A stretch of DNA of 64,000 nt from Chlamydiales bacterium (GTDB lineage Bacteria > Chlamydiota > Chlamydiia > Chlamydiales > JAJFMA01): assembly GCA_030679955.1 (NCBI GenBank), contig JAUXSF010000020.1, positions 1-64,000 on the forward strand, read 5' to 3'. The notes beneath the pieces are model-generated. The model made no database searches, had not been told where the DNA came from, and saw only the letters and a list, made by a program, of their open reading frames with translations. Of this stretch, positions 9,356-16,968 are shown one piece after another. Position numbers and translations under genes: made by a program. Numbering within the stretch: the first letter of the stretch is position 1; each line of letters opens with the position of its first letter.

Positions 9356-9383
9356 TTGACATTCCTTGACCGAGTGCTATAAT
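9356..9383 (+). promoter_or_regulatory. Consensus sigma-70-type promoter for dxr
   Basis: TTGACA (9356-9361), a 16-bp spacer and TATAAT (9378-9383) match the consensus at all twelve hexamer positions. The dxr start codon lies 32 bp downstream. This is the clearest housekeeping promoter in the window. Confidence 0.8.
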
Positions 9384-9415
9384 GCTTAGATTCTTAATCT
9401 ATCAACGTTGGCTAG

Positions 9416-10552
9416 ATGAAAAAGCTTTCAATCCTCGGCAGCACCGGCTCAATTGGACGAAGTACGCTTAAGCTAGTGACGCATCTGTCTGGTCAATTTG
9501 AGGTTTCAGCTCTGGCTGCCAAGTCAAATATTGAGCTTTTGCGAGAGCAAGCTCTGCATTTCAACCCCAAAATCATTGCTGTAGCGGACGAGGAGAAAGC
9601 TCTCGAATTGCAGAAGCAGCTTCCCCAGTTTAAGGTCGTTGGTGGAATGGATGGCGTTGTAGAGGCCGCCACCGTAGATGGCGCTGACATGGTCGTTGCT
9701 GCAATGACTGGTGCGGCGGGGATTGTTCCAACGGTGGCCGCGATAGAAGCTGGAAAAGATATTGCTTTGGCGAACAAAGAAGTTCTCGTTTCCGCTGGAG
9801 CGTATGTGATGGAGAGGGTACGTCAGAAAGGCGTGCGCCTGATCCCAGTGGACAGCGAACATTGCGCGTTGTTTCAATGTTTGGATGGTGAGAAGCGCAA
9901 GGCTGTGCGGCGACTGATCCTCACAGCTTCTGGTGGGCCGTTTCGCACATATGACCAAGAGCAGTTAAGAAATGTCACTGTGGCCGGCTCTCTAAAGCAT
10001 CCTAACTGGGACATGGGGCCGAAAGTCACGATTGATTGCTCTACACTGATGAATAAAGGCTTGGAAGTTTTAGAAGCGCATTGGCTGTTCGACATACCTT
10101 TAGATCAAATAGCGGTAGTGATACATCCTCAAAGCCTCATTCATAGCATGGTTGAATTTGTTGATGGGTCTATTCTCGCTCAGATGGGCATGCCCGATAT
10201 GCTTACACCTATCCAGTATGCATTAACTTATCCCGAGCGCCATGAAGGTTTACTGAATCCATTTGATTTTACCAAGAGCCATAAATTAGAGTTTTTTCCT
10301 CCCGATTATGAGAAGTTTCCATGCCTCTCGTTGGCATACCAGGCTGGTTGTGCCGGCGGCACAGCCGCGACCTACATGAATGCGGCTAACGAAGTATTGG
10401 TAGAACGTTTTGTTGCTGGAACGATCCATTGGAGCGATATCGGCACAAAGCTAGGTTCATTGTTATCGCAACACAATCCGCAACCAGCGACATCGCTAGA
10501 ATCCATTTTAGAAGTGGACAGCTTAGCCCGACAAGAGGCAAGCTATGTATAA
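9416..10552 (+). CDS. dxr: 1-deoxy-D-xylulose 5-phosphate reductoisomerase
   Basis: Dxr makes 2-C-methylerythritol 4-phosphate with NADPH, the committed step of the non-mevalonate isoprenoid pathway. The 378-residue protein opens with the NADPH motif GSTGSIGRSTL. It then shows ALANKE, PVDSEHCALFQC, LTASGGPF, the KHPNWDMG segment and the MNKGLEVLEAHWLF helix, all characteristic of Dxr. The start lies 32 bp below a near-perfect promoter; its ribosome site is weak. The rseP gene follows after 37 bp, the order known from other chlamydiae. The pathway partner ispF is also in this window, at 38.6 kb. Confidence 0.96.
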   Translation: MKKLSILGSTGSIGRSTLKLVTHLSGQFEVSALAAKSNIELLREQALHFNPKIIAVADEEKALELQKQLPQFKVVGGMDGVVEAATVDGADMVVAAMTGAAGIVPTVAAIEAGKDIALANKEVLVSAGAYVMERVRQKGVRLIPVDSEHCALFQCLDGEKRKAVRRLILTASGGPFRTYDQEQLRNVTVAGSLKHPNWDMGPKVTIDCSTLMNKGLEVLEAHWLFDIPLDQIAVVIHPQSLIHSMVEFVDGSILAQMGMPDMLTPIQYALTYPERHEGLLNPFDFTKSHKLEFFPPDYEKFPCLSLAYQAGCAGGTAATYMNAANEVLVERFVAGTIHWSDIGTKLGSLLSQHNPQPATSLESILEVDSLARQEASYV

Positions 10553-10589
10553 TAACTGTTAGGGAACCCAGTCAATTTTAGGAAGTCTT

Positions 10590-12560
10590 ATGTATTTAAT
10601 CGTCGCCATCGCCGTTTTGGGCATCCTAATCTTTGTTCATGAGCTAGGACACTACTTCATGGCTCGCCATGTAGGTATGAAAGTCGAAGCTTTTGGCATC
10701 GGATTTGGTAAATCGATTTATAAATGGGTAAGTGACGGTGTCGAATGGCGCCTAAACTGGATTCCCTTCGGCGGCTATGTGAAGATTAAAGGGGCAGAAG
10801 ACGACGAAGCAGTCGATCCCTACTCTATCCCCGATGGCTTTTTTGGCAGACCTCCGATAGACCGTATTAAAGTGTCGCTGGCCGGTCCGTTAGCCAACCT
10901 ACTTGTGGCCTTCATTACCTTTACCGCATTGTGGGCAGCTGGTGGACGCGATAAGACTTATAGCGAATTTAGCAATAAAATCGGCTGGGTCGAGCGCAAT
11001 TCACAGTTATTCGCTGATGGCATTCGTCCTGGTGATGAAGTTACTTATTACGGTGAACATGCCTACACAAACTCCAAAGATCATGTAATCGAAGCATTGA
11101 CTGCGGAAGATGCGCTGCGGATACGTGGTGAGCATGAAGACTACATGACTAATACCAGTAAGCCATTCGATGTGACTGTTGAGGTCTATCCTCATCCTCA
11201 CGCTGCCGACAGAGCTTTGAAGACCGCGGGCATCATTGCTCCGGCCGGATATTTGATCTATCAACCGGACCAGTTCAGGCAGGGTAAATCCAACGTAGAG
11301 CTGGCTCATGCCTTGTCAGAGGGTTCACCACTAATTCACAGTGGCATTGAAGCCAATGACCGTGTGGTATGGGCTAACGGTGAGTTAATATTTTCACAAG
11401 CACAATTGGCTAGCCTCATTAACGATCCAAGAGCGTTGGCTACGGTAGAGCGCGATGGAGAACAAATCCTGCGTCGTATTCCAAGGGTGCCTGTGCAAGA
11501 GCTACGGATGGACGCCGCCTTTCGCGAAGAGGTAGGCGATTGGCAATATGAAGCGGGCCTGCAGAATGTAAAGACGCCAAAGCTCTATCTCACCCCCTAC
11601 AACCTCACTAACAATGCTACTATTGAAGGTGTGATTCCCTTTATTGATTCTGAAAATCATGAAGAAGCCTTTCCTGCGCACCCTTATTCAGAGTTAGAAG
11701 AGCCTCTGAAAGCTGGTGACAAGATAGTTGCTATAAACGGTGAACCTATTAAATTCGCCCATCAGCTAATAGCAAGATTGCAGGAGCCTAAGGTGATACT
11801 CATTGTCTTACGCGATGTCGCGGAAGAGAAGGAAAAGCCTTTGTGGACACAAGCAAACAAAGAGTTTTTCAAAGGTGTTAACTTTGAGCAATTACAGAAA
11901 CTGACCCGCAGCATAGGTTCTTCGGATGCAAAAACATCAGAAGGAAATCTGCATTTGCTCAAGCCGATCACTCCTAAGCCTCATGGTGAGTTCGCTACAA
12001 CACCAGAAGTACGTGGCCTTTATGGCAACGAAATGCGGGAAGAGCGCAAGCGTTTAGAAGCTATTGAAGATCCGGAGAGACGCGCCTTTGCGTTGGAGCT
12101 GTTTGACAAATCAGAAGGGCAGCTGCACCTTGGCCCTCCATACTTCCAGGACAAGCAGGTAGTCTATAATCCATCGCCTCTTGATCTATTCGCTAGCGTG
12201 TTTCAAGAGATTTGGCGCACTCTACAAGCCTTTGCAACCGGCACCCTGAGCCCTAAATTTATTGCTGGGCCAATAGGTCTTGTTAGTGTAATTCAAGACA
12301 ATTGGGCTCTAGGCATAAAAGAGGGGCTCTATTGGCTTGGTGTTGTAAGCTTGAACTTAGGATTTTTGAATCTCCTGCCCATTCCAGTATTGGATGGCGG
12401 ATCGATTGCATTTTCCCTCTTTGAGCTAGTTACAGGGCGTAAGCTTAAGATAAAGACATTAGAAAAGATGATCGTACCATTCGCCATTTTGCTAATTGTC
12501 TTTTTCCTGTTCTTGACCTACAACGACGTTTCGCGTATCGTAACGCGCCTCTTCGGGTAG
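10590..12560 (+). CDS. rseP: Site-2 intramembrane zinc metalloprotease with PDZ domains
   Basis: RseP/YaeL family proteases cut membrane-embedded substrates such as anti-sigma factors or signal-peptide remnants in the inner membrane. The active site HELGH falls in the first membrane helix (about residues 17-21), and the third zinc ligand region NLLPIPVLDGG is near the C-terminus. GPLANLLVAF marks another helix, and a last hydrophobic segment precedes the end. The protein has 656 residues, well above the roughly 450 of E. coli RseP; the extra length lies in the periplasmic part between the two active-site halves, with two or more PDZ-like regions. Chlamydial members are known to be long. A good AGGAAG ribosome site precedes the ATG. 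Co-transcription with dxr is likely. Confidence 0.93.
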   Translation: MYLIVAIAVLGILIFVHELGHYFMARHVGMKVEAFGIGFGKSIYKWVSDGVEWRLNWIPFGGYVKIKGAEDDEAVDPYSIPDGFFGRPPIDRIKVSLAGPLANLLVAFITFTALWAAGGRDKTYSEFSNKIGWVERNSQLFADGIRPGDEVTYYGEHAYTNSKDHVIEALTAEDALRIRGEHEDYMTNTSKPFDVTVEVYPHPHAADRALKTAGIIAPAGYLIYQPDQFRQGKSNVELAHALSEGSPLIHSGIEANDRVVWANGELIFSQAQLASLINDPRALATVERDGEQILRRIPRVPVQELRMDAAFREEVGDWQYEAGLQNVKTPKLYLTPYNLTNNATIEGVIPFIDSENHEEAFPAHPYSELEEPLKAGDKIVAINGEPIKFAHQLIARLQEPKVILIVLRDVAEEKEKPLWTQANKEFFKGVNFEQLQKLTRSIGSSDAKTSEGNLHLLKPITPKPHGEFATTPEVRGLYGNEMREERKRLEAIEDPERRAFALELFDKSEGQLHLGPPYFQDKQVVYNPSPLDLFASVFQEIWRTLQAFATGTLSPKFIAGPIGLVSVIQDNWALGIKEGLYWLGVVSLNLGFLNLLPIPVLDGGSIAFSLFELVTGRKLKIKTLEKMIVPFAILLIVFFLFLTYNDVSRIVTRLFG

Positions 12561-12571
12561 GTGGAGTTATG

Positions 12572-12643
12572 AGGTAGAAGGATGAAAAGGAGAAAACACA
12601 TAAGTAGCCTTAGTGACGTTTTTTTTCCGGTCATCCTTCACCT
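12572..12643. terminator. Stem-loop between rseP and the ABC genes
   Basis: The arms AGGTAGAAGGATG.. (from 12572) and ..CATCCTTCACCT (ending 12643) are imperfect reverse complements. A run of T at 12619-12626 lies at the base of the second arm. It may terminate the dxr-rseP transcript or attenuate entry into the transporter genes. Confidence 0.45.
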
Positions 12644-12665
12644 TTCGGGTATCACTCACTAGCTT

Positions 12666-14462
12666 ATGGAAAAAGACCTCTACACTAACTTAATGGCTGT
12701 AACTTGGCGCAATCGAAAGCGACTAAGTGTGGCCTTTCTGACGGTGTTAGCATCCAACGGTCTTTTGGTATTCCTTCCACTGCTTTTTCGGCAGGCAGTC
12801 TTGTCAGTCAATCCGGCTACTGCAGACATGGGCGAAGGAATACCCCTACATATAGCCCACGCTTTAGGTTCCTGGGCACACTCGGTATGGATTTGGGTTG
12901 CCTTACTTGTTCTTGTGGCAATTTCCTCCGCCTACTTTATGTACCGCATGCGTGTTGAGTTTGTCGCTGTCAGCAGAGATGTTGAGAGGCGAGTACGTTC
13001 GCGGCTTTTTGATCGCCTTCAAGCGCAGTCGCGAGCCTTCTATGATCACCACCATGTTGGTGACTTAATGAGCATTCTGACAAATGACATGGCCGCTTAT
13101 CGCGAAGTGCTGGGCCCGGGAATAATGTATCCCCTATATTTCGCGACGATGGTAATTCCAGCCATGATTGCCTTGTACAGCATTTCACCGCCCATGGCTA
13201 CGGTGTCACTTCTACCCATCTTAATATTGCCATTGTTTATTTTGGTGACGCAACGGCGCGTGTACCAAACCTCTAAAGAGGTTCAAGAGGTTTTAGGAGA
13301 GATGAGTACCTTTGCTCAAGAGCATTTTTCAGCAGTCCGTCTTATTAAAGGCGCTGCTAATGAGAAATTAACTCTTCGGCTTTTTGATCAGTTGGGTGAT
13401 CATTACTTCCAGCTGAATATTTGGTTGGCAGCATTGCGTGGGTTGTTTTTTCCGTTTTTAACTCTGTTTACTAAATGTATCACCCTTGCCTTGGTGCTAT
13501 TTGCAGGGTATAGCCTGTTTTATGGTTGGTCGCAGATTACCAGTGCTGACTTTGTATCATTCATGTGGATACAGTCGAACGTTTTTGGCCCGGTTCTCTT
13601 TCTAGGGTGGGTCTTGCCCATCTATCAAAGGGGCAGTGCCGCCTATTCGCGTTTGGTAACCATGTATAATGAGCCTGTAGAGGTTGATGAAGGACCAAAA
13701 CATGGCCCAGAAGTTCGCGCTCAGGCAGATATAACAATCAGAGATCTCTCTTTTACCTATCCCAAGGCCTCTGCCCCATCTCTTAAGAACATCGACCTTA
13801 CCATTAAAGGTGGCACCTTTGTTGGTATTACTGGGCCTGTGGCAGCTGGAAAGACATCTCTCTTCCGCTTGATTAATCGTGAGTATGAAATTCCAAAGGG
13901 AAAAATCTCAATCGGCGAACATGATATCCATGACTATAATGTAGAGGCACTTAGGCGACACATTGGTGTTGTGGAGCAAGCTCCCTTCCTGTTCTCCAAA
14001 ACAGTAGCCGAGAACGTTGGTATTGGCCTTGACAGGCCGTCCATGGAGGAGATTGAACAAGTTGCTAGGATGGCTGATCTTCATGAAAGCGTATTAACTT
14101 TCCCTGCGCAATATGAGACAGTTGTGGGTGAAAGAGGCGTGCGTCTATCCGGTGGGCAGCGGCAACGTGTTGCTATTGCTCGTACCTTCCTTGTTAATCG
14201 ATCGATCGTCCTACTAGATGACATTTTTTCCGCCGTAGACGCCGGTACTGAGCGCCGCATCTTTGCACATATGCGAGAGAACTTTAGTGGCAGCACGGTA
14301 CTACTCATCACCCATCGTACAACCTTGCTACAGCAAATGGATCGCGTTCTATATATGGCTGGTGGCAGTATTGTGGAGGATGGATCGCATGTTGATTTAA
14401 TGGCACAGAAGGGGCGCTATGCTGCCCTGGTCGAGCTACAGTCTTTAGGGGGATTACCATGA
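12666..14462 (+). CDS. ABC exporter half-transporter, subunit 1
   Basis: This is a 598-residue half-transporter: a membrane domain with six predicted helices (about 1-330) followed by an ATPase domain. The ATPase has Walker A GPVAAGKT and a perfect signature LSGGQRQR, but Walker B ends LLDDIFSAVD, so the catalytic Glu is replaced by Asp. That substitution marks the degenerate-site subunit of heterodimeric exporters. The stop overlaps the start of the next gene (ATGA), indicating equal, coupled synthesis of two partner subunits. Likely role: export of a lipid, peptide or drug across the inner membrane. Substrate unknown. An MsbA-type lipid flippase is possible but MsbA is normally homodimeric. 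Confidence 0.88.
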   Translation: MEKDLYTNLMAVTWRNRKRLSVAFLTVLASNGLLVFLPLLFRQAVLSVNPATADMGEGIPLHIAHALGSWAHSVWIWVALLVLVAISSAYFMYRMRVEFVAVSRDVERRVRSRLFDRLQAQSRAFYDHHHVGDLMSILTNDMAAYREVLGPGIMYPLYFATMVIPAMIALYSISPPMATVSLLPILILPLFILVTQRRVYQTSKEVQEVLGEMSTFAQEHFSAVRLIKGAANEKLTLRLFDQLGDHYFQLNIWLAALRGLFFPFLTLFTKCITLALVLFAGYSLFYGWSQITSADFVSFMWIQSNVFGPVLFLGWVLPIYQRGSAAYSRLVTMYNEPVEVDEGPKHGPEVRAQADITIRDLSFTYPKASAPSLKNIDLTIKGGTFVGITGPVAAGKTSLFRLINREYEIPKGKISIGEHDIHDYNVEALRRHIGVVEQAPFLFSKTVAENVGIGLDRPSMEEIEQVARMADLHESVLTFPAQYETVVGERGVRLSGGQRQRVAIARTFLVNRSIVLLDDIFSAVDAGTERRIFAHMRENFSGSTVLLITHRTTLLQQMDRVLYMAGGSIVEDGSHVDLMAQKGRYAALVELQSLGGLP

Positions 14463-16255
14463 AGATTCGCTCGTACAATCGCGACTACGATCGGGAAAAA
14501 ATATCTGTACAAGGTTTGGATTATCGCCTTCTAAAGAGACTGTTCAGCTATTTGGCCCCGTATCGTGCTTACGTTTTGCTATCAGTTGTATTACTGGTAT
14601 TTGCCAAGGCTATAGAAGCGCTTGTACCCATCTTGATTGGCCATCTTGCTGAGACCATACTGGGTGTTTCGCAAACTTCTCCAAACTTTCCACAAGAGCT
14701 GCTTCGTTGGGGGTTATGGTTGGGCGGCTTGCTTATTTTGGGGTACATTTTTGATGCCTCTAATGTCCTTGTAAAGAACTGGGTTGGACAGCACGCCCTG
14801 CTTACATTGCGATCAGAGACTTATGATGCGATTCAACGCATGCCCATCTCTTTCTTTGATAGGGAGTCTGTAGGCAGGTTGATGAGCCGTACCATTCATG
14901 ATGTGGACCAAATCAACCAGCTTTACAGTGAGAGCATAGTTCCCATCATTGGCAATATCATTCTACTGTTGGGCATATTGGCAGGTGCCCTTTACTTAAG
15001 CTGGGAAGTGGCCTTGATAGCCCTTTTGGTGTTCCCAATTCTTTTCTACCTAACAATTTCATTTAGAAAAGAGCAGAGCCGCTGCTTTGAGCTTCTTCGT
15101 GCAGTCGTATCCTCTCTCAACACTTTTATTCAAGAAAGGTTGATGGGAGCCTCCACCATCTGGGTTTTTGGTACCAGAAAGCGTGAAAAAAAAGAATTTG
15201 AGCAGATCAATCAAGACCACTGCACAGTACATCTTGAAAGCATTCATAATTTAGGCATCTTTTTGGCTGGCATACAGTTTCTGCATAGCCTTGTACTTAT
15301 TATGATTTTTGCTGCTTTAGTGTTGCTATCACCAGCTGGAAGTGATTTTGACGCTGGAATGTTCTTTACCTTCAGCCTGTACGCTCTAATGGTGTTTCGA
15401 CCTATAGCCGACCTAGCAGAGCGTTATAACGTTTTGCAGGCTGCCATAGCATCTGGTGGACGCATTTTTGATATTTTGGATCGCGAGCAAGAAAACTATA
15501 GCAAGGGTATAAACCTCACTTCTATTCAGACAATCTCGTTTGAAGATGTGTGGTTTGCCTATCAGGCCGATAACTGGGTTTTGCGAGGGCTTTCCTTCAC
15601 CGTCAACAATGGCGAATCCATAGCAGTTGTAGGTGTTACAGGGGCCGGTAAGACCACTATTATGGGGCTTTTGTTGCGTTTGTATGACTATCAGCGCGGA
15701 ACCATAAAAGTTAATGGACGAAATATATTAGAGTACTCGCTAGATAGTCTGCGTCGACAATTTAGCGTAGTCCCGCAAGAGCCAATGCTATTTAGTGGAA
15801 CGATTGCCCAGAATATCGCCATGGAGGACCCTGATTTTCCATTAGCAGCCATTCAACAAGCTGCTGACTACGTAGACCTTAGCCCTCTGATACAGCGCAA
15901 TGCCTTGGGCTATGATCAAATCATTTCTGGAACCGGTGGAGGCCTTTCAGCGGGCGAGGCTCAACTCATTACTTTGGCTCGTGCAGTGGCACACAATGGC
16001 AGCGTGTATATTCTTGACGAAGCCACAGCTAACATAGACACCGTGAGCGAAAAGAAAATTCAAGCCGCTATGAACCGCATTTTGGCGGAGAAGACAGCTA
16101 TCGTAATAGCTCACAGGCTTTCTACCATTCAGCATGCCACACGTATCTTGGTCTTAAATCAAGGGCAAGTAGCCGAAGAAGGCAGCCACGAAGCTCTGTT
16201 AAGGCTTGGTGGCATTTATGAGAAGCTCTATCGCCTTCAATTTTTAGATATATAG
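14459..16255 (+). CDS. ABC exporter half-transporter, subunit 2
   Basis: This 598-residue half-transporter is the same size as its upstream partner. Six membrane helices (about residues 30-330) precede an ATPase domain with Walker A GVTGAGKTT and an intact Walker B ILDEATANID holding the catalytic Glu. Its signature motif is altered to LSAGEAQ. Paired with subunit 1, this gives one complete ATP site (Walker motifs of this subunit, LSGGQ of the other) and one degenerate site (Asp in Walker B of subunit 1, LSAGE here). That is the usual asymmetry of heterodimeric exporters. The start overlaps the previous stop by 4 bp. Substrate unknown. Confidence 0.9.
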   Translation: MKIRSYNRDYDREKISVQGLDYRLLKRLFSYLAPYRAYVLLSVVLLVFAKAIEALVPILIGHLAETILGVSQTSPNFPQELLRWGLWLGGLLILGYIFDASNVLVKNWVGQHALLTLRSETYDAIQRMPISFFDRESVGRLMSRTIHDVDQINQLYSESIVPIIGNIILLLGILAGALYLSWEVALIALLVFPILFYLTISFRKEQSRCFELLRAVVSSLNTFIQERLMGASTIWVFGTRKREKKEFEQINQDHCTVHLESIHNLGIFLAGIQFLHSLVLIMIFAALVLLSPAGSDFDAGMFFTFSLYALMVFRPIADLAERYNVLQAAIASGGRIFDILDREQENYSKGINLTSIQTISFEDVWFAYQADNWVLRGLSFTVNNGESIAVVGVTGAGKTTIMGLLLRLYDYQRGTIKVNGRNILEYSLDSLRRQFSVVPQEPMLFSGTIAQNIAMEDPDFPLAAIQQAADYVDLSPLIQRNALGYDQIISGTGGGLSAGEAQLITLARAVAHNGSVYILDEATANIDTVSEKKIQAAMNRILAEKTAIVIAHRLSTIQHATRILVLNQGQVAEEGSHEALLRLGGIYEKLYRLQFLDI

Positions 16256-16330
16256 GAATTCAACGCAAACACGCCGAGGCACTAAGATGCAAAGAGAAAA
16301 CCGCCTTAGCGACTTTGCGTGGAAATATCT
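16255..16330. repeat. Octamer-unit palindromic repeat, degenerate copy
   Basis: Both arms are present: GAATTCAACGCAAACACGCCGAGG style on the left and CTTAGCGACTTTGCGTGG on the right. The copy starts at the stop of the ABC gene and may serve as its terminator. Confidence 0.65.
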
Positions 16331-16394
16331 TTCATGGCCCTAGATTATAAGTGACTTATGCGCTATACTTCTCACGATTTAACTGGAAGATAAT

Positions 16395-16826
16395 ATGTCT
16401 ATGACATCAACTTGTTTAAGTTTTGTTCTACCTGCGGCTAATCGTTTTAGTGACTGGATGCTTGCAAAGGATTGCATACAGCTATCGAAATGGCAACGAT
16501 CTGTTCGCTGGATTCGACAAACAGTAGGGCAAACAGTTCAAGATCCACCCTTAAGCTACGAACGCAAACGCGCCATAGCTCTTCGCGGTGCAGCGGTTAC
16601 GATACCCCTCCAAATAAGTGCCGTATATTTAGCTATTAAGGCCTGGGGATTCGTTGATTTAAGTAATTCTAATAAACCATTTTCCAAGTGGTTTCCTGTC
16701 TTGCATGAAGGTACAGGATGTATTGGTAGCGACTTCGCTCCTATTCCCTTCACAACCCTTTATTATGTGAAATATCAGATTTGGATGGACCAACCTTGTC
16801 CAGGCACCTCGACGAGCTGGTGGTAG
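16395..16826 (+). CDS. Small membrane-associated protein, unknown
   Basis: The product has 143 residues and the ATG follows a GGAAG ribosome site. A basic, Trp- and Arg-rich region (about residues 30-60) is followed by a hydrophobic segment (about 68-92) and a short, Cys- and aromatic-rich tail ending in a double Trp. One membrane helix is likely. No family is recognised. It lies between an octamer repeat and the FHA gene and appears to be a single transcription unit. It could be lineage-specific, and real expression is uncertain. Confidence 0.5.
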   Translation: MSMTSTCLSFVLPAANRFSDWMLAKDCIQLSKWQRSVRWIRQTVGQTVQDPPLSYERKRAIALRGAAVTIPLQISAVYLAIKAWGFVDLSNSNKPFSKWFPVLHEGTGCIGSDFAPIPFTTLYYVKYQIWMDQPCPGTSTSWW

Positions 16827-16968
16827 AAGAAAGTTGAAGCCTCGTGCCATTTTGGCATTGAGATGGTTTTTTTGTGTTTTTCCTCTGATCCGTGGCTTTT
16901 TTTGGAAGGGCGTGATAGAATAGCTGCGACTAAATCCTTTGTCAAGAGTCGAGTTTGTGGCACGTACG

